DNA of 64,000 bases from Paramarasmius palmivorus (taxonomy: Eukaryota > Basidiomycota > Agaricomycetes > Agaricales > Marasmiaceae): NCBI GenBank assembly GCA_037176845.1, contig JAYKXP010000051.1, positions 1 to 64,000 on the forward strand. Reading direction: 5' to 3'. Positions 22,976 through 34,615 of the stretch are shown here, one piece after another. Positions within the stretch are counted from its first letter, which is position 1; each line of letters opens with the position of its first letter. Made by a program: the position numbers and the translations under genes. Below the pieces are notes generated by a model, which saw nothing but the letters and a program-made list of their open reading frames with translations, was not told where the DNA came from and did not search any database.

Positions 22976-24973
22976 TCAGAACCCAAAAGCGCTGATCCCT
23001 GATCCCGGGATAGCTTCCCACCATGAACTCGATCTCTCTTCTGCGGAATAAGGTCAGTAAAAGTGTTGGATAGCAAGTGGCTAGTGTAAATGTTTCACCT
23101 TTTGGCCTAAGAACCTCGAGCTCTGGCAATTCTAGGTAACGTGCAAAATCGGCGGTGGTCGGGTCAAACCCACAAGCGATCTGCCAGTCGTAAAGGGTGC
23201 TATAGATGGAGGAAGGCCAGGATACAAGCGAAGGAGAGGAGATCCTTGGAGTCAGTCTCGGAATACCCCATTGCGCAAGTTCCTCTTCTGTCATCTCGGA
23301 TTGACCGTTCTCGTCTAGCGACCAAAAGTGTGTACGTCCTTTTGCCCATGAGATAACCTCGGATATCGTCGTCGGTGTCAATGGATAGAGGAATAAGTAA
23401 ATAGGCGGGACATTTTTGCCGTCACAGTCCTCGAAAAGGCAAACAGGATCCTCGTACTCTCTTGGGCTTTTGGACTCTAGCCATAGCCTTCCTGTTTCGA
23501 TGACTGTAAACCGCGTAGAGCAAGTAGTTAGCCTTTGCAGCGCGTGAACGTGACAAAGTAAGCACATACAAAAATAATCTTCGGTCTTTCCATCCTCCAT
23601 AAAACGCGGAAATTGCGACAACCAAGACCTCCTTCGGGAAAAATCATCGAATTTCGCGGAAACATGAATTGTATCTCCCCAGAGCGTGAACCTGAGATAA
23701 ACGTATCAGTAAAATCATTCCAAGAGCATGACAGCCGCCGGAGAAGCTCACCGTGTCAATTCACCGATTGATGTTTGGTCAACCAGCGCGTTAGGCCACA
23801 TACGTGACCACTGCATCGCTCCTTGGGGCCACCTCGCCACAGCTTCCAGCGAAGTTGAATAGACAGTATCGAAACGCAGCTCTGGCAGGAGGCTGCGCAA
23901 CTGTTCGAACGGTAAATTCAGAAAGAAGGATGATTGGCCGGGTTGTTCTTCCTCTGATCTTTCGAGGCTGAATGTCGGGTGAAGGAGATGATAACAGTCG
24001 TGAGCTTCTGTGAACCATGATGCCAACGATACGAGATCGTCGTGCAACTCCTTGGAATTGAACTGTCGAAAAAAGCTGAACGCAGTGGCGGCATTGAGCA
24101 TGTTTATGGTGGAAGGGACGGTGATGACGTTGTCGGGAAGGATTGGGAAATAGTCATGCAGAACTGGTCCTGAGAGCCCCACGCGGAAAGTGCCTTTGCT
24201 GGTGTCCATCCATAAGTCCCTGAGAGAACATGGAATTTGTTCCTGCTCAGCGAAAGTATAAGCGCTATGGCTTTACGAGGCACAGCGTATCCTGACCGCT
24301 AATTGTTTTACATAGAAATCCATCCACAAGGATTTTGTGTGAAGATGAGCTATTGGGATCAACTCTGGGAATCGATCATCGGTCAATGCCTCTATTCCGT
24401 ACCATGTAGAACGACTCACCGTGATGGAAGATTAACAATGGGATTTTGGAACGATTCAAGGCATAAAGTAGACAAGAATTCGGGTTCCTGACAGACATTC
24501 AGTAATTCGTTCCCCAAGTGCATGTCACAGAGCAGCGATACCTATCGCGAGAAAACCGCCGGAAATCCTCTTCCCAAACTTCGTCGGCTTCTTTGCCTTC
24601 GTATTCCACTGCAGTAAATCTGGATTGTTGGCCAAACAGCTCGATACTGTACACTTTTGTTCGGGTTTCGCGATCGCGGAAATGATATTTGCCATTTTTC
24701 CATACAGTTTCGGTGACATCCATCGAGCAGACCTCCTTCAGAGTGATTACGTGGCCGCGCTTCACGTATTCAAACTAAGAGTTCTGGCGTGAGTCTGACG
24801 AGATCGTTGAACTACGACTGCAGACTTACCTCGTCATATTCTGTACGTCTGGTAACGATTTCGCCGTTGCGGTGAGTACAGACGTTGAATGTCTTGTTGA
24901 TTTGATTACCACGGACGTTGTTGAATGTAGGTTTTCCCTTAATAGTGAAGTACTTTGAGTTCTTGATGCTCAT
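22976..24973 (-). CDS. P5: copy 5 of the tandem paralogue family
   Basis: Complete eight-exon gene: 24830-24973, 24542-24774, 24420-24487, 24297-24364, 23752-24242, 23570-23691, 23099-23503, 22976-23040. The total is 1596 nt (531 residues). Start MSIKNSKYF; module FTIKGKPTFNNVRGNQIN; RFTAVEYEGKEADEVWEEDF; hinge-like LLIFHHELIP (Glu where others have Asp); C-terminus SSSWWEAIPGSGISAFGF. The last intron (23041-23098) has no in-frame stop, so retention gives a reading frame continuing to 22734 with an unrelated C-terminus. Confidence 0.9.
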
Positions 24974-26141
24974 ATCGAAGATCTCGGGCGGGCAGGTGAG
25001 AGGGAATAGTAGCAAAGGTGTTCAACGTGCGGAGGGCCGAATCGTGCCTGTACTAGGTTCGACGGGGGCGTTTTCCGGAGAGTGCTGGCGATACATCATG
25101 TGCTGTACCGTGTGTGAGCTTTATAGGCTGTGTCGGTGAATTGGATTGGCTGTGTCGGTGAATTGGATGGTCATTGGTGAAAGTTAACCGCGGTGAGGGA
25201 GAGAAATAAAATCTGCACGTGATACATGACGCGACTCCAGGCCTCCAGGTCTGAGACGAATTATGCGCCTGGTGGAGACCTTTCCCAAACGATCTCTCCT
25301 CTGTCTACAACCCTTCGACCAACGCGACTCGCCTTTGGTCTTGGCCGATCACTCAAGTACTCACTTGTGGTCGGATCCTGGGAGCTACGCGAATACACAG
25401 CAGTGCTGCTCGGTGCGTGTCAGGTGCGTCTAACTATTAATATTCCCCATATTTCATCTCAATGCAACGTTTCGACTCCAGGCTGGTAAACGTCCTATTC
25501 TTCCGGCAGGACAACCAAAAACCACAGACTCTGGATCCAGGAAGATTTTGCACAACACGTCAAGTCTATCCATTCGAAAATGCAACGGACGGGTATTACT
25601 CCCTTTATGCGTACTGCACCATATCAAGAAACCCATCCTCCTGTTATACGGGCGAGTGAGTTACTCAGCTAGGTGTCAAAACCCAATGCAAAGCGATCTT
25701 GGCGTCAACGGTGAAGCGACTCATGTACTTACGAACTCTCGTAGAGGTCCTCGAATCTCTGGGTTACTCTGTGTTTTATTCAACCGACGAACGAACTACC
25801 ACGCGATCAGGAGATAGGGCGGAGTGACAGAGACAGCTACTGCATTCAAAAGAAGACGTAGCAGACGCTATAGCCGAGGAAGGGAGCTTGTAATTCGCCA
25901 CTTCGCCGAGGCCATTCTCACTCACACGGCTGCAAGGGATTTACGTCGTGACTGGGTAGAATGTGACGAAAAGATAACCTTGGATTAATGGCAATGCTGT
26001 AACGAGCAAACACTGCATTTTCACGCGTACGCCGCGGGGCTTTTCAAGTTGGTGTTCAAACATAGCCGGACTTTGTCGGGATACCGAGCCTTTGTTTCTT
26101 TGTAGGAAAGCTTGTAGATATTCGCTGAATAACTAGTTTCC
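24974..26141. other. spacer between P5 and P6
   Basis: Contains the P5 promoter side and about 900 bp without a recognisable gene. A short direct repeat GGCTGTGTCGGTGAATTGGA occurs twice at about 25127-25168. No copy of the mitochondrial-type pseudogene is seen next to P6, unlike P2, P3 and P5. Confidence 0.35.
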
Positions 26142-28206
26142 TCAAAAAGCGAAAGCGCTGATCCCCGACCCAGCTATCGCCTCCCACCACGAGCTTGATG
26201 GTTCTTCTAAGAATTATGTCAGCGAATGCCCGAACAAGATACCTAGCATTCTTACCATCTGCTACAACCTCTTCAAATCGTGTTTTCCGCCTAAGAATAT
26301 CGAGCTCCGGCAACTCCAAGTAACGTGTAAAGTCGGTCGTGGCAGGGTCAAAGCCATGAGCGACTTGCCAATCACGGAGAGCGGTATAGGTGTCGTTAGA
26401 CCACGAGATTAACTCAACATGGAGCCACGTCGATGGTCTTAGTTCCGGAACGCCCAACTGCTCGAGCTCCTGTTCTGTCAATTGGGATCGGCCTTCCTCA
26501 TCTAAGGACCAAAAGTGCGACTGGGTCTGTCCACTTGTCCATGAAATAACTTCGGACATGTTCATGAGTGATAACGGGCGCAGGAAGAGGTAAATGGGTG
26601 GAGGCGTTCCACGGTCACATAGCCTGAAAAATGCCGCTAGACCAGTGTATTCGTCTGTACTTTCAATGGGTAGTAAGGATAGCAATCCAGGATCGACGAC
26701 TACGAAACAGTAGGATGGTGAGCCTTTGTTACATCAGATACATGGAGCAAGAACGTACAGAAGTAGCCCTCGTTCGCACCATTCTCCGTACAACACGGAG
26801 ATTGTGATAACCAAGCCATCTTGCCCGTGTTTTCGTAATCAAAGCCAGCAAAGAGACAGATAGAACGCCCATGAAGGAGATCAAATGTAAAGCTAAGGCC
26901 CCAACTATCAGGATATTGATTGCAAGAACATGATAATCTTGATCGCTCACCGCGTTAGTCCACCTCGGATCTGCCTTTTATCAACCAACCCCGAAGAATG
27001 AGTCAAAGTCCATGTTATGCCAGCTTCTCCAGGCCATCTTGCAACCCCATCTAATGAGGTTGAATAGATGGTATCAAAAGACATTCCATATAGGGTGTCA
27101 ACCACATGTTGATATGGTATACTTGGAAAGAAGGATTCGACATGATGCCGCTGTCTCTCACTGTGCTTGAATGTACCGTGGTCTGTGTTGGGCTGAAGCA
27201 ACTGATCTATAGCGTTGGCAACTTTACGAGATAAAGCAAGTCGCAAAAGAAGGCAGGCCAAGTCTTTGGACTGAAATTGCCGGAAGAAGTTGAAGATTGC
27301 ACCGTCATCGAGCATGTCTACGGTCGAAGGAACGTTTGAAGGAAGAACAGCTTTGAGTTTATCGGTTTCCAGGTGTGTGCTGTGTACTAGGGTGTAGGGA
27401 CCATAGGGGCCAGTGCAGAGTGCGCCTTTGTTCGAGTCCATCCATAGACACGATGTCGGACATTGCATTTGCGTCTGCGGGACAAAAGGTAAACTTTGAC
27501 AGGGTATAGATTTCATCGTGTAGCCTGACCGTTAGTTCGCCGATATACATGTCCATCCAGAAAGACTTGGTGAAGAAATGATTCAGCGGGATTAGATCTG
27601 TGAGTGGCACTTTTCAGCGCCTCCAATCGCGAGGTTCAAAAGGAAACGCACCATGGTGGAAGATCAACATCGGTATCTCTGAGCGATTGAGGCCAAAAAG
27701 CTGACAGGAATTTGGATCTCTATTAAATCATCAGTATCGCTATTCTTGAACATGAATATAGAGAACAAACTTGTCACGCGAGAATTTCTGAAAGTCGTTT
27801 TCCCAGAAACGGCGAGCTTCCTCGCCCTCATACACAAACGCAAGGAATTTGGATTTTCGATCAACCAACTCGACGCAGAACGTTTTTTTCCGGGTTACGT
27901 CCCGAATACATAACGTGCCGTTGTTCAGCTTGAACTCGGTTACGTCTAGAACGTCAGAGTCGAGCTCCTTCAGTGTGATGACATGTCCTCGTTTCACGTA
28001 TTCGAACTGTAGTACTCTTCGGTCAGCTTGATCTCTGGAATGACAGGTAGGCGCACCTCGTCGTACTCTGAGTGTTCCTTAGCGGCCTGTCCATTGAAAT
28101 GGACGGTACCAATGTTGACGGTGCTGTTGATCTGGTCCCCACGGACGTGATTGAGTGTAGGGCGACCTTTAATGGTGAAGTGTGACGAGTTGTTGAAGAA
28201 ACTCAT
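26142..28206 (-). CDS. P6: most divergent minus-strand copy, at the right edge of the array
   Basis: Complete eight-exon gene: 28057-28206, 27771-28006, 27652-27719, 27530-27597, 26951-27474, 26759-26892, 26256-26699, 26142-26206. The total is 1689 nt (562 residues). Exons 3 and 4 keep the 68-nt length. Start MSFFNNSSHF; module FTIKGRPTLNHVRGDQIN; KFLAFVYEGEEARRFWENDF; MLIFHHDLIPLNHF; central exon with IYSTSLDGVARWPGEA; AWLSQSPCCTENG in exon 6, where the other copies keep WLSQFPR; C-terminus SSSWWEAIAGSGISAFAF. It differs most from the rest by eye, so it may be the oldest copy or evolve faster. The splice model is as clean as in the others. Confidence 0.87.
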
Positions 28207-29770
28207 ATCCACGACCCAGCAGCGGCGAGCGAGATAGTAGTAGGAGACTAGTTTTGGTCACCATGCACCGTAAGACAGTGTGAGAGAAGGCGATGTAGGC
28301 GATGTCGCATTGGTTTGATACTAAGTAGGAAAGGTGCCTATTGTATGGGTGAGAAAGATGTCGGCGTGGCCGACTATTCCGACTAACCCAAGTACACCTG
28401 TGCTTGTACTTAATTTAAATTTTCGAACTGGAAGCATGGGAAGAAGCACGTCTTACCTCAACTCTCGTTGCTTCGAGCTCATCGCGGTCACGGGTGACCG
28501 TTTCGCGCCATGGTCGCCGTTTACGTTGAGTTCATAAGCCTGTTGCAGTGTTCAGCTTATAAAGAACTGAATAGCAATAGAACCACGCACGAGGAACACG
28601 CATCCGGATCTGATAGCCTTATTTCTCTTTCATAAAACCGGCAAGCGAGGAAATGGAGAAGTTGAGGTCGAGCTGCTTCAGGAGATTGTGGTCGACGTAA
28701 AAGAATCAACGACTCCGACTCAGACCTGCCACCTATTCCCAACCCTGATCCACTGTAAGCACGTCTACCACCACCAAAGCCAGGCATTCCTCACGGCACG
28801 TTCTGATGGAGTTGGTTCATTTCGTGAGTTAAAGACAGGAGGAAGTCGCGTCGCCCAAAGAGCTGAAGCTGTCGATGTCGAATAACCGAGGGGTTGAAAA
28901 CGACCGCGGGGAGACACAATGGGAGAAGCGGAGTCGATGCCTCTTAGAACACAGTGCCACACGTGAATCTTGTACAAAGACAATCCAGTTTCGTGAAAAC
29001 GGATTGAATGGGGGAGGATGGTCGATGTGCTGAGTAGCCTTCTTCCTTCCGTACAATTTTCTTCCTATAGCAGACCAAATATACCAGGACGTCTCAAGGA
29101 TAGATTGGTTTCTGAACGCCTTCTGCTCACCGTCATGGTGATTCAGTGGAACGGACAACGGACGTGGTAGTTGGAGGAAGCGCCGAAGAGAGAGAGAGAG
29201 AGAGAGATAGATAGATAGATGTAGTTCCAGATCGAACTCGTGTACGCCTTGCGTATCCTTCATACCACCACCACCACCAAGTTCAACTACCATTGGCATC
29301 TCTTCCCGTATTTTTACTCAGCAATTATCATGGAGCGCTTCGTGGAGCCCCAATGTGTAACCGAAACGCAAAACTGAAACTTGACGACACTCAGCACACC
29401 CGCAGAACTTGATATATGAAGCAAAGCGTGGTGTATTAAGAACCTACATCGTTGGATACGAGCATTTCTTGAGGGTATGTTTAGCAGCACTGTTGCGTGT
29501 TTCATAAACACCTCGTTGCACTGCAGGCCATTGAATTCACCTTCCGACTGAATGTTTTTACTGCAGGCGTACAACTTTATCAAAACAGCATCTCACAGCA
29601 CCGAGGCCACGGAAAACATACGCTCGAAAGCCCAGCATGTAATTCAGCAGGTTCGCCGTGGGGGCGGAGGGAGTGACAACCATGATCTCAGATTCGATCC
29701 TTGCGAACGGATATGATTTAAATGGCCCAAAACCATTATCACTCTACCGCATATCCTCTCTCCCTCAATC
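28207..29770. other. region between the P array and T1
   Basis: Holds the P6 promoter and 5' region. No gene can be assembled. A plus-strand patch near 28700 (INDSDSDLPPIPNPDP) looks protein-like but is isolated. Long minus-strand frames near 29.0-29.3 kb are products of the GA/GATA repeat. Confidence 0.3.
29185..29221. repeat. GA and GATA microsatellite
   Basis: A run of about eleven GA units followed by four GATA-type units. A short CCA trinucleotide run follows at about 29264-29279. It generates a false SLSLSLS-type reading on the minus strand. Confidence 0.9.
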
Positions 29771-31130
29771 ATGGCACAGTTTTTTCCTCATTCCAAAGAC
29801 TTCAATATCTCCGGGGGTCGCTTCAGCAATGTCGGAAGGGACCAATACCACACGAGCTATCGTACCACCAATCACATCTCCGACTCTTTCAACAGCAATG
29901 TGACTACAAATTACGGCTCATACAACCAAACTCACTACCATAAAAGCTCAGAGACGAGTACGTCCTCTCACTTGGGGTAGATTGATCTTTCGTGCCAACA
30001 CGCTTTGAGAAGAGACCGGACGGCAAACCAACGGTACTCCCGAAGAGCAACGCCAAATGTGGGAGAGTGAGTGATTACTATTCACCTCTGGCTTTAAGTA
30101 TGCTCACAAAGATGAAGACTTTGCTAGATCCATGAGGGCACAGGCTCAAGCCCATATTGGTTCGATACCGGGAAGCCGTCATGCACCAGGGCCACAGTCG
30201 CGGGCATCTTCCACTGCCCCGGCTCTTACTAGAGAGGTTTCGCACCGAGAGCAAGCGCAGGCCACGTCGGCCACTGCCTCCCATAACAGTCAACATCCTA
30301 CCACGCGCATCACGAGCAACATGCATTCTACTCCCACCACAGAGCGCCAGTTGGAACCTGCTTCACGTCCCGAAAGGCAAGACCCGTCAGGTACGGAAGG
30401 CGATGACAAATTAGCCCATGTGTCTGCCCCTCCAGCATCCATATCAGCATCGCCCTCTCCTCCACGAAGCGAAGGTGTTGCTCGTGTTCTCCATGGCTCT
30501 GCAGCTGGCGCTGTACTCATGGAAGTGCGAGCTGGTGTTGTTGCAACGCCAGATGACCATCACACAACACCAAAACACGAGATGCGGGAATCTTTGTCTG
30601 CCTTGACTCCCGCTCCAGAGATCTCTTCTCCCATCAGAGACGAAGCATGCCAAGAAATGCAGGACAAGGCGGGGTCTTCGTCTCGTATTGGAACCCAATC
30701 TCCCAAAACTTCGTTACCTCTTTCGACGAACACGTTCTCCCATGCTACCACTGCATTAGAAGGGAACCGGTCTCCAGACAGATATCATGCACGAGCTCGT
30801 CCTCGAGCCGCAGGAGACAATGAAAAAGAAGTCCAAGGGGCTTTGCCTGGAGCTCTGACTTCACCCCCAGCATCGCCTTCTTATTCGAAGGGCTGCGCTG
30901 AAAATAGATCGAAGGCAGATGTAACTGCGCCGGATGCGTCTCAGGATCTACCCACTAGAAGAGTGGATATGGAGGATGCACAGTGTCTCCTTTCCAAGCT
31001 CGTTCATGTTATTGGATGCGGCAGGAACTGCTGGCTACCTTTGTCGATGGCAGAATTGGCAAGGCTTGCTATCACATTCGGTGGCATGTTGGGATTTGCG
31101 CTGATAACTTATGCATATTATTATTCCTAA
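29771..31130 (+). CDS. T1: tail-anchored protein with N-terminal GGxFxNVGxDQ module
   Basis: Exons 29771-29957, 30010-30066 and 30112-31130 (1263 nt, 420 residues). Residues 11-25 read FNISGGRFSNVGRDQ. Then comes an Asn/Ser/Thr/Tyr-rich stretch with TTNYGSYNQTHYH, a short RQTNGTPEEQRQMWENED segment, a long Pro/Ser/Thr-rich middle without recognisable domains, and a single C-terminal hydrophobic helix (LAITFGGMLGFALITYAYYY) with one residue after it. No signal peptide, so a cytosol-facing tail-anchored topology is likely (inference). Intron 1 ends in TTTGAG, a weaker acceptor than the TTTCAG kept in the dead copy at 3.8 kb. The motif resembles the starts of P1-P6 and of many Agaricomycete proteins I know, including some NLR-type ones. 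Confidence 0.8.
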
Positions 31131-31951
31131 ACTATCTCGGGACAGCGTATGGTTACCGTTCTTTTGATTATGTATTAGCAGGACCAGTATGAGCTATTGT
31201 AGGTTTTAGGGCTAGGGAGAACTGCCGGGTCATTCTCAGGACCATGATATGTACATGAAACGACTCTTTACATGCATGTTCTATTAGTAGGTAATTGTTG
31301 GCAATGATAGGCGCTATGGTTGTGTTATGTAGCTTTGAAGTTTCCGTGTTAGGGTAACCGTCGGGATACGGGCGCTTTCAAAGGCGCTTTTTACCTTTCC
31401 TTTGCCTTCCAACAACCATGATCTTTCCTTTCAGTCCTCGAGGACAGATCAGATCATCCAGTCATGAACCGCTTCCTACGGACTCGGGGCAGATCCAAAT
31501 AATGCAGGGATCTCAAACATTAACACCAACAGCCTAAGGCATGTAAACCACGCAGACCATCGCCATTCAATACGTTCCAACAATCATCACATTGAACACG
31601 AAGCATCATACACACTTCATCTTACCCACGGCAAGGTATTTACTTATGTCTTTTGCTATGTATCTTGACTATCCACTTCCTAAATTGCAGCTTCGGCGAA
31701 GTGGAGTCGGCTATGTGCTAAATCCTGGATCTGTCCTACTGGTGTGTTGTCTATGTTCTCTCAAATGGTGCCTAAAATCATGTATTCGCCTGATTCATAT
31801 TCTATATCACTTCTATTCAGGCAGTCTCGTGTACTTCATTTGGTCAAGCCCGGCAACGAACGTTTGAACTGCAAACAAGCAGCTGCGATCCATTTCGTTC
31901 TTTAAAAGACCCGCTTGAATGTAGCTTCTATCCTCAACAGCTTCCTTTCCT
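31131..31951. other. intergenic region T1-T2
   Basis: No supported gene. A short palindrome GCGCTTTCAAAGGCGC lies near 31370. A 91-codon frame at 31592-31867 has no other coding sign. Confidence 0.35.
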
Positions 31952-33068
31952 ATGGCGACTACATTCTCCAACTCGACCAATCTCGACATTCAGAGAGGTC
32001 AACTCAGCGGTCCCGAACGAGACCGACACAGTACCGCCCACCGAACCCTCAACAAATCTCTTAATCCTACGACAGCGACAAATATGGAACCACATGACCA
32101 AACGCACGATCAAGAATCGAGTATGGGTTTCCCTTGCACGAATATACCTTGTTCTAACTCTTGTGTTCGCAGAGGACAGCACAGGGATGGTTCGCCAGAA
32201 CTCGACCCGTCACTCCACGCGCCCAGGCGGCCCGCGTGCTCGAAAGCGAAGAACACCACGGCAACTACCAGCTATACCTCCCATTCCTGACGTTGGCCCC
32301 CCTATCAGAACCGAGCCAAGGCTGGATGCTCAAGTCGTTTTGGCTTCTGATCGAGCTCCAAATCGATCTCCCAACACGAAGCAGCAGCATGGTACGACTG
32401 ATAGTCGCACCGTTGCTTCTACGTCACATCCAGAAAGAAGTTCACAACAAGAGAACCCTTCTTCATCACCAAAGCCACTACCACCGATCGCGAGTTCCTC
32501 GAAAGGCAAGGGCAAACAAGTGGAGAAACCTATACCCTCGACCCCAGCAGCACCCGAATCGAGCTCGGTTTCCCGGAATGAACCTTTGATCCATACAACC
32601 CCAGATATGCCACCTCGGCACGTTGCGTTTGAGAACACCGTCACAGGCATTTCACAGCCGGACAATGCGGAGGGAGTGTGTGTTGACTCGGATCCACAGG
32701 TCAAACTTACTGAGAGTAGTGGTCTCGAGGAGAAGCAGAGAGAGAGACACCCCGAGGAACAGTCCTCAAGCACACCGCCATCCATTCCAAATCTTCCGGT
32801 GCAGAGATCGACATCGTTCATTCCAACAGTAGCACCGCCTGCCCCTGCACCGTACGAAACTGCCCCTCCTGCTTCACAATCACTCAACGAGAAGCCTGTG
32901 TTTGAGAGCGCTGGAGTCACCTCTTCGCAACCTGTCGCAGCTGAAAGTGTAGGTGCGAGATCCACGATCTCTCACCCTGCTTTCCAGCCTGTTAAGGCTT
33001 CCCTTCCTCCATCGTCAGTCGCTTTTAGTGTTCTTTTGTTCGTCATCTGGCTATATTATTACCACTAA
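31952..33068 (+). CDS. T2: tail-anchored paralogue of T1
   Basis: Exons 31952-32120 and 32173-33068 (1065 nt, 354 residues). The intron has the same position and phase as intron 1 of T1. The N-terminus FSNSTNLDIQRGQLSGPERD is a decayed version of the GGxFxNVGxDQ module, then NKSLNPTTATNMEPHDQTHD. The middle is disordered and Pro/Ser-rich, with LPAIPPIPDVGPPI (T3 has LPALPPIPAV). The C-terminal anchor is SSVAFSVLLFVIWLYYY plus one residue, so T1 and T2 both end in YYY plus one residue. Tandem, same-strand neighbour of T1; probably a local duplicate. Confidence 0.8.
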
Positions 33069-33263
33069 ATTATTCTCGCACGCATTATGTTATTCTGTTG
33101 TTTGCCATAACTGTAAGGAAATTCTATGTTAATACTGCAAAGTTCCGCCTGAATCGACTGCAGAAAGAAAGAACGTAAGGTTGACAAAGAACTGAAGTCC
33201 TGACTATGCTGGAGTTCTCTTGATCATTCTCAGCCTCTAAGTACCAAATGAACAAACGAACTA

Positions 33264-34615
33264 CTAAGTACTCGGCCGACGCAGTATAGGCGGTATAGGG
33301 AGAGCCCTTACTCGGAAAATAGCATGAGCATAAAGCGGAGGAGGATCTCGACTCTGACGATGGTAACTCGGAAGGGTCTCGTATGTCCTGTCACTGTCTG
33401 TCGTAAACCATGAACGTTCAGAACGCAGCGTTTCACTCAGCGACGAGTCGGCAGCAAAGGGGTAGGGCTGCACAGGTAGACCCTGCCGATGCCGCCGCCG
33501 CCGACGATGGATACAAAGACCGAGGACAACGCCGAAAGCGACAAGTGCGAGGGACGCTCCGACGCTGCCGATGATCATTGACATTGGTGCTGTGTTTCTT
33601 TTATCTTTTAGTTTAACGTTCCGAGAAATGAACTGCTAGACCTACTGAGATGATGAGCCTCCAGGCAATGCCGAGTCAGAGGGAGTAGCCGTGCCATTGG
33701 CATAACCCCGGGAGTACTTCAAAGGTATTAATTAGAAAGAGTCACGGTAGAGTCAGCAAACAACGATATAGTAAAATACCTGAGACGTCGTAGATCTGGC
33801 AGTGGATGAGCCTTCTGAGCTGTATGGACTCGGCCTTGATGCCGTCGACGTAGGGACTTCACCTGATCCACCCGTTGCTTCGCTCACTGGGTTTGTAGAT
33901 ATGCGTTCAATTGTCTCCTCATTGGGCGTAGTACTACACAAAAACGCATATTTGAGTGACGTATCATGAAGAAAAATCCTTTTGCTTACGGGAACGACGT
34001 GGTCGGCGTTATACCTGAGCTGGTGAAAGCTGAGAAACACTTCGTGACTTCAAGTAGTATTTGCCTACGAAAGTGTTGATGGTTTGATAGTACGAATAGC
34101 AGTCCGGGTCGTATTAAAGCTTGGTTGAAGAGGCATGAACGATAGTTCATTTTGTCAGAATTTTCGACTTACGACGTTGAGGTCGTAGTTGTGACCACAG
34201 TCGATATCACAGTTGATATCGACGTTTCTGTCGTGGGTATAATGCTTAAACTTGAGCCGGAGTTTGATGAAGCAGTCGTTGAAGTCACGGTTGACCTAAT
34301 TCCTGATGGTGTAAATGGCACGCCAGCAAGCGAAATCGCTTCACTCACACACTAGTTGTGCTAGTGGACTGTATTGTGATCGTTGCTTGGCTCGAGGTAA
34401 CGACTTCGGACAAGGTCCCGCCTCCTTCGGTAGACGATTCCTCAGAGCTACTACTTAGCCCCCCACATTCATCTGAATCGTCGCAAGTTATAGGATAAAT
34501 AGTAGAAGAGTCTATCGGGGATGTAGTTAGTATGAACATAGCAGGCCAGAAATCGCTTACTGCCAGAACTCGAAGCCGAAATGACAGAGGAACCAGAGCC
34601 TCCGTTGTCGGACAT
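33264..34615 (-). CDS. single-pass membrane protein with Ser/Thr-rich ectodomain and cytosolic PPxY motif
   Basis: Multi-exon gene. Exons 34561-34615, 34349-34511 and 34173-34295 are well supported, followed by several short exons and a last exon to 33264. The first part is mucin-like (ETSISTVISTVVTTTTSTS), then TTPNEETIERISTNP and Ser/Thr-rich sequence. A membrane helix follows (MIIGSVGASLALVAFGVVLG) with an Arg cluster HRRRRRHR after it, which fixes an N-out orientation. The cytosolic tail carries SDRTYETLPSYHRQ and DPPPLY, a PPxY-type ligand for WW domains. No clear signal peptide is seen, so the start may be incomplete. The tail strongly resembles that of the next gene to the right (35602-36921). 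Confidence 0.7.

Noticed and set aside
28829..29299. Minus-strand frame with SLSLSLS and GGGGG runs
   Set aside because: Produced by the GA/GATA microsatellite and the CCA run; no other coding sign.
31366..31384. Palindrome GCGCTTTCAAAGGCGC as a hairpin terminator
   Set aside because: Intrinsic terminators of this kind are not expected for nuclear Pol II genes; it is probably chance.
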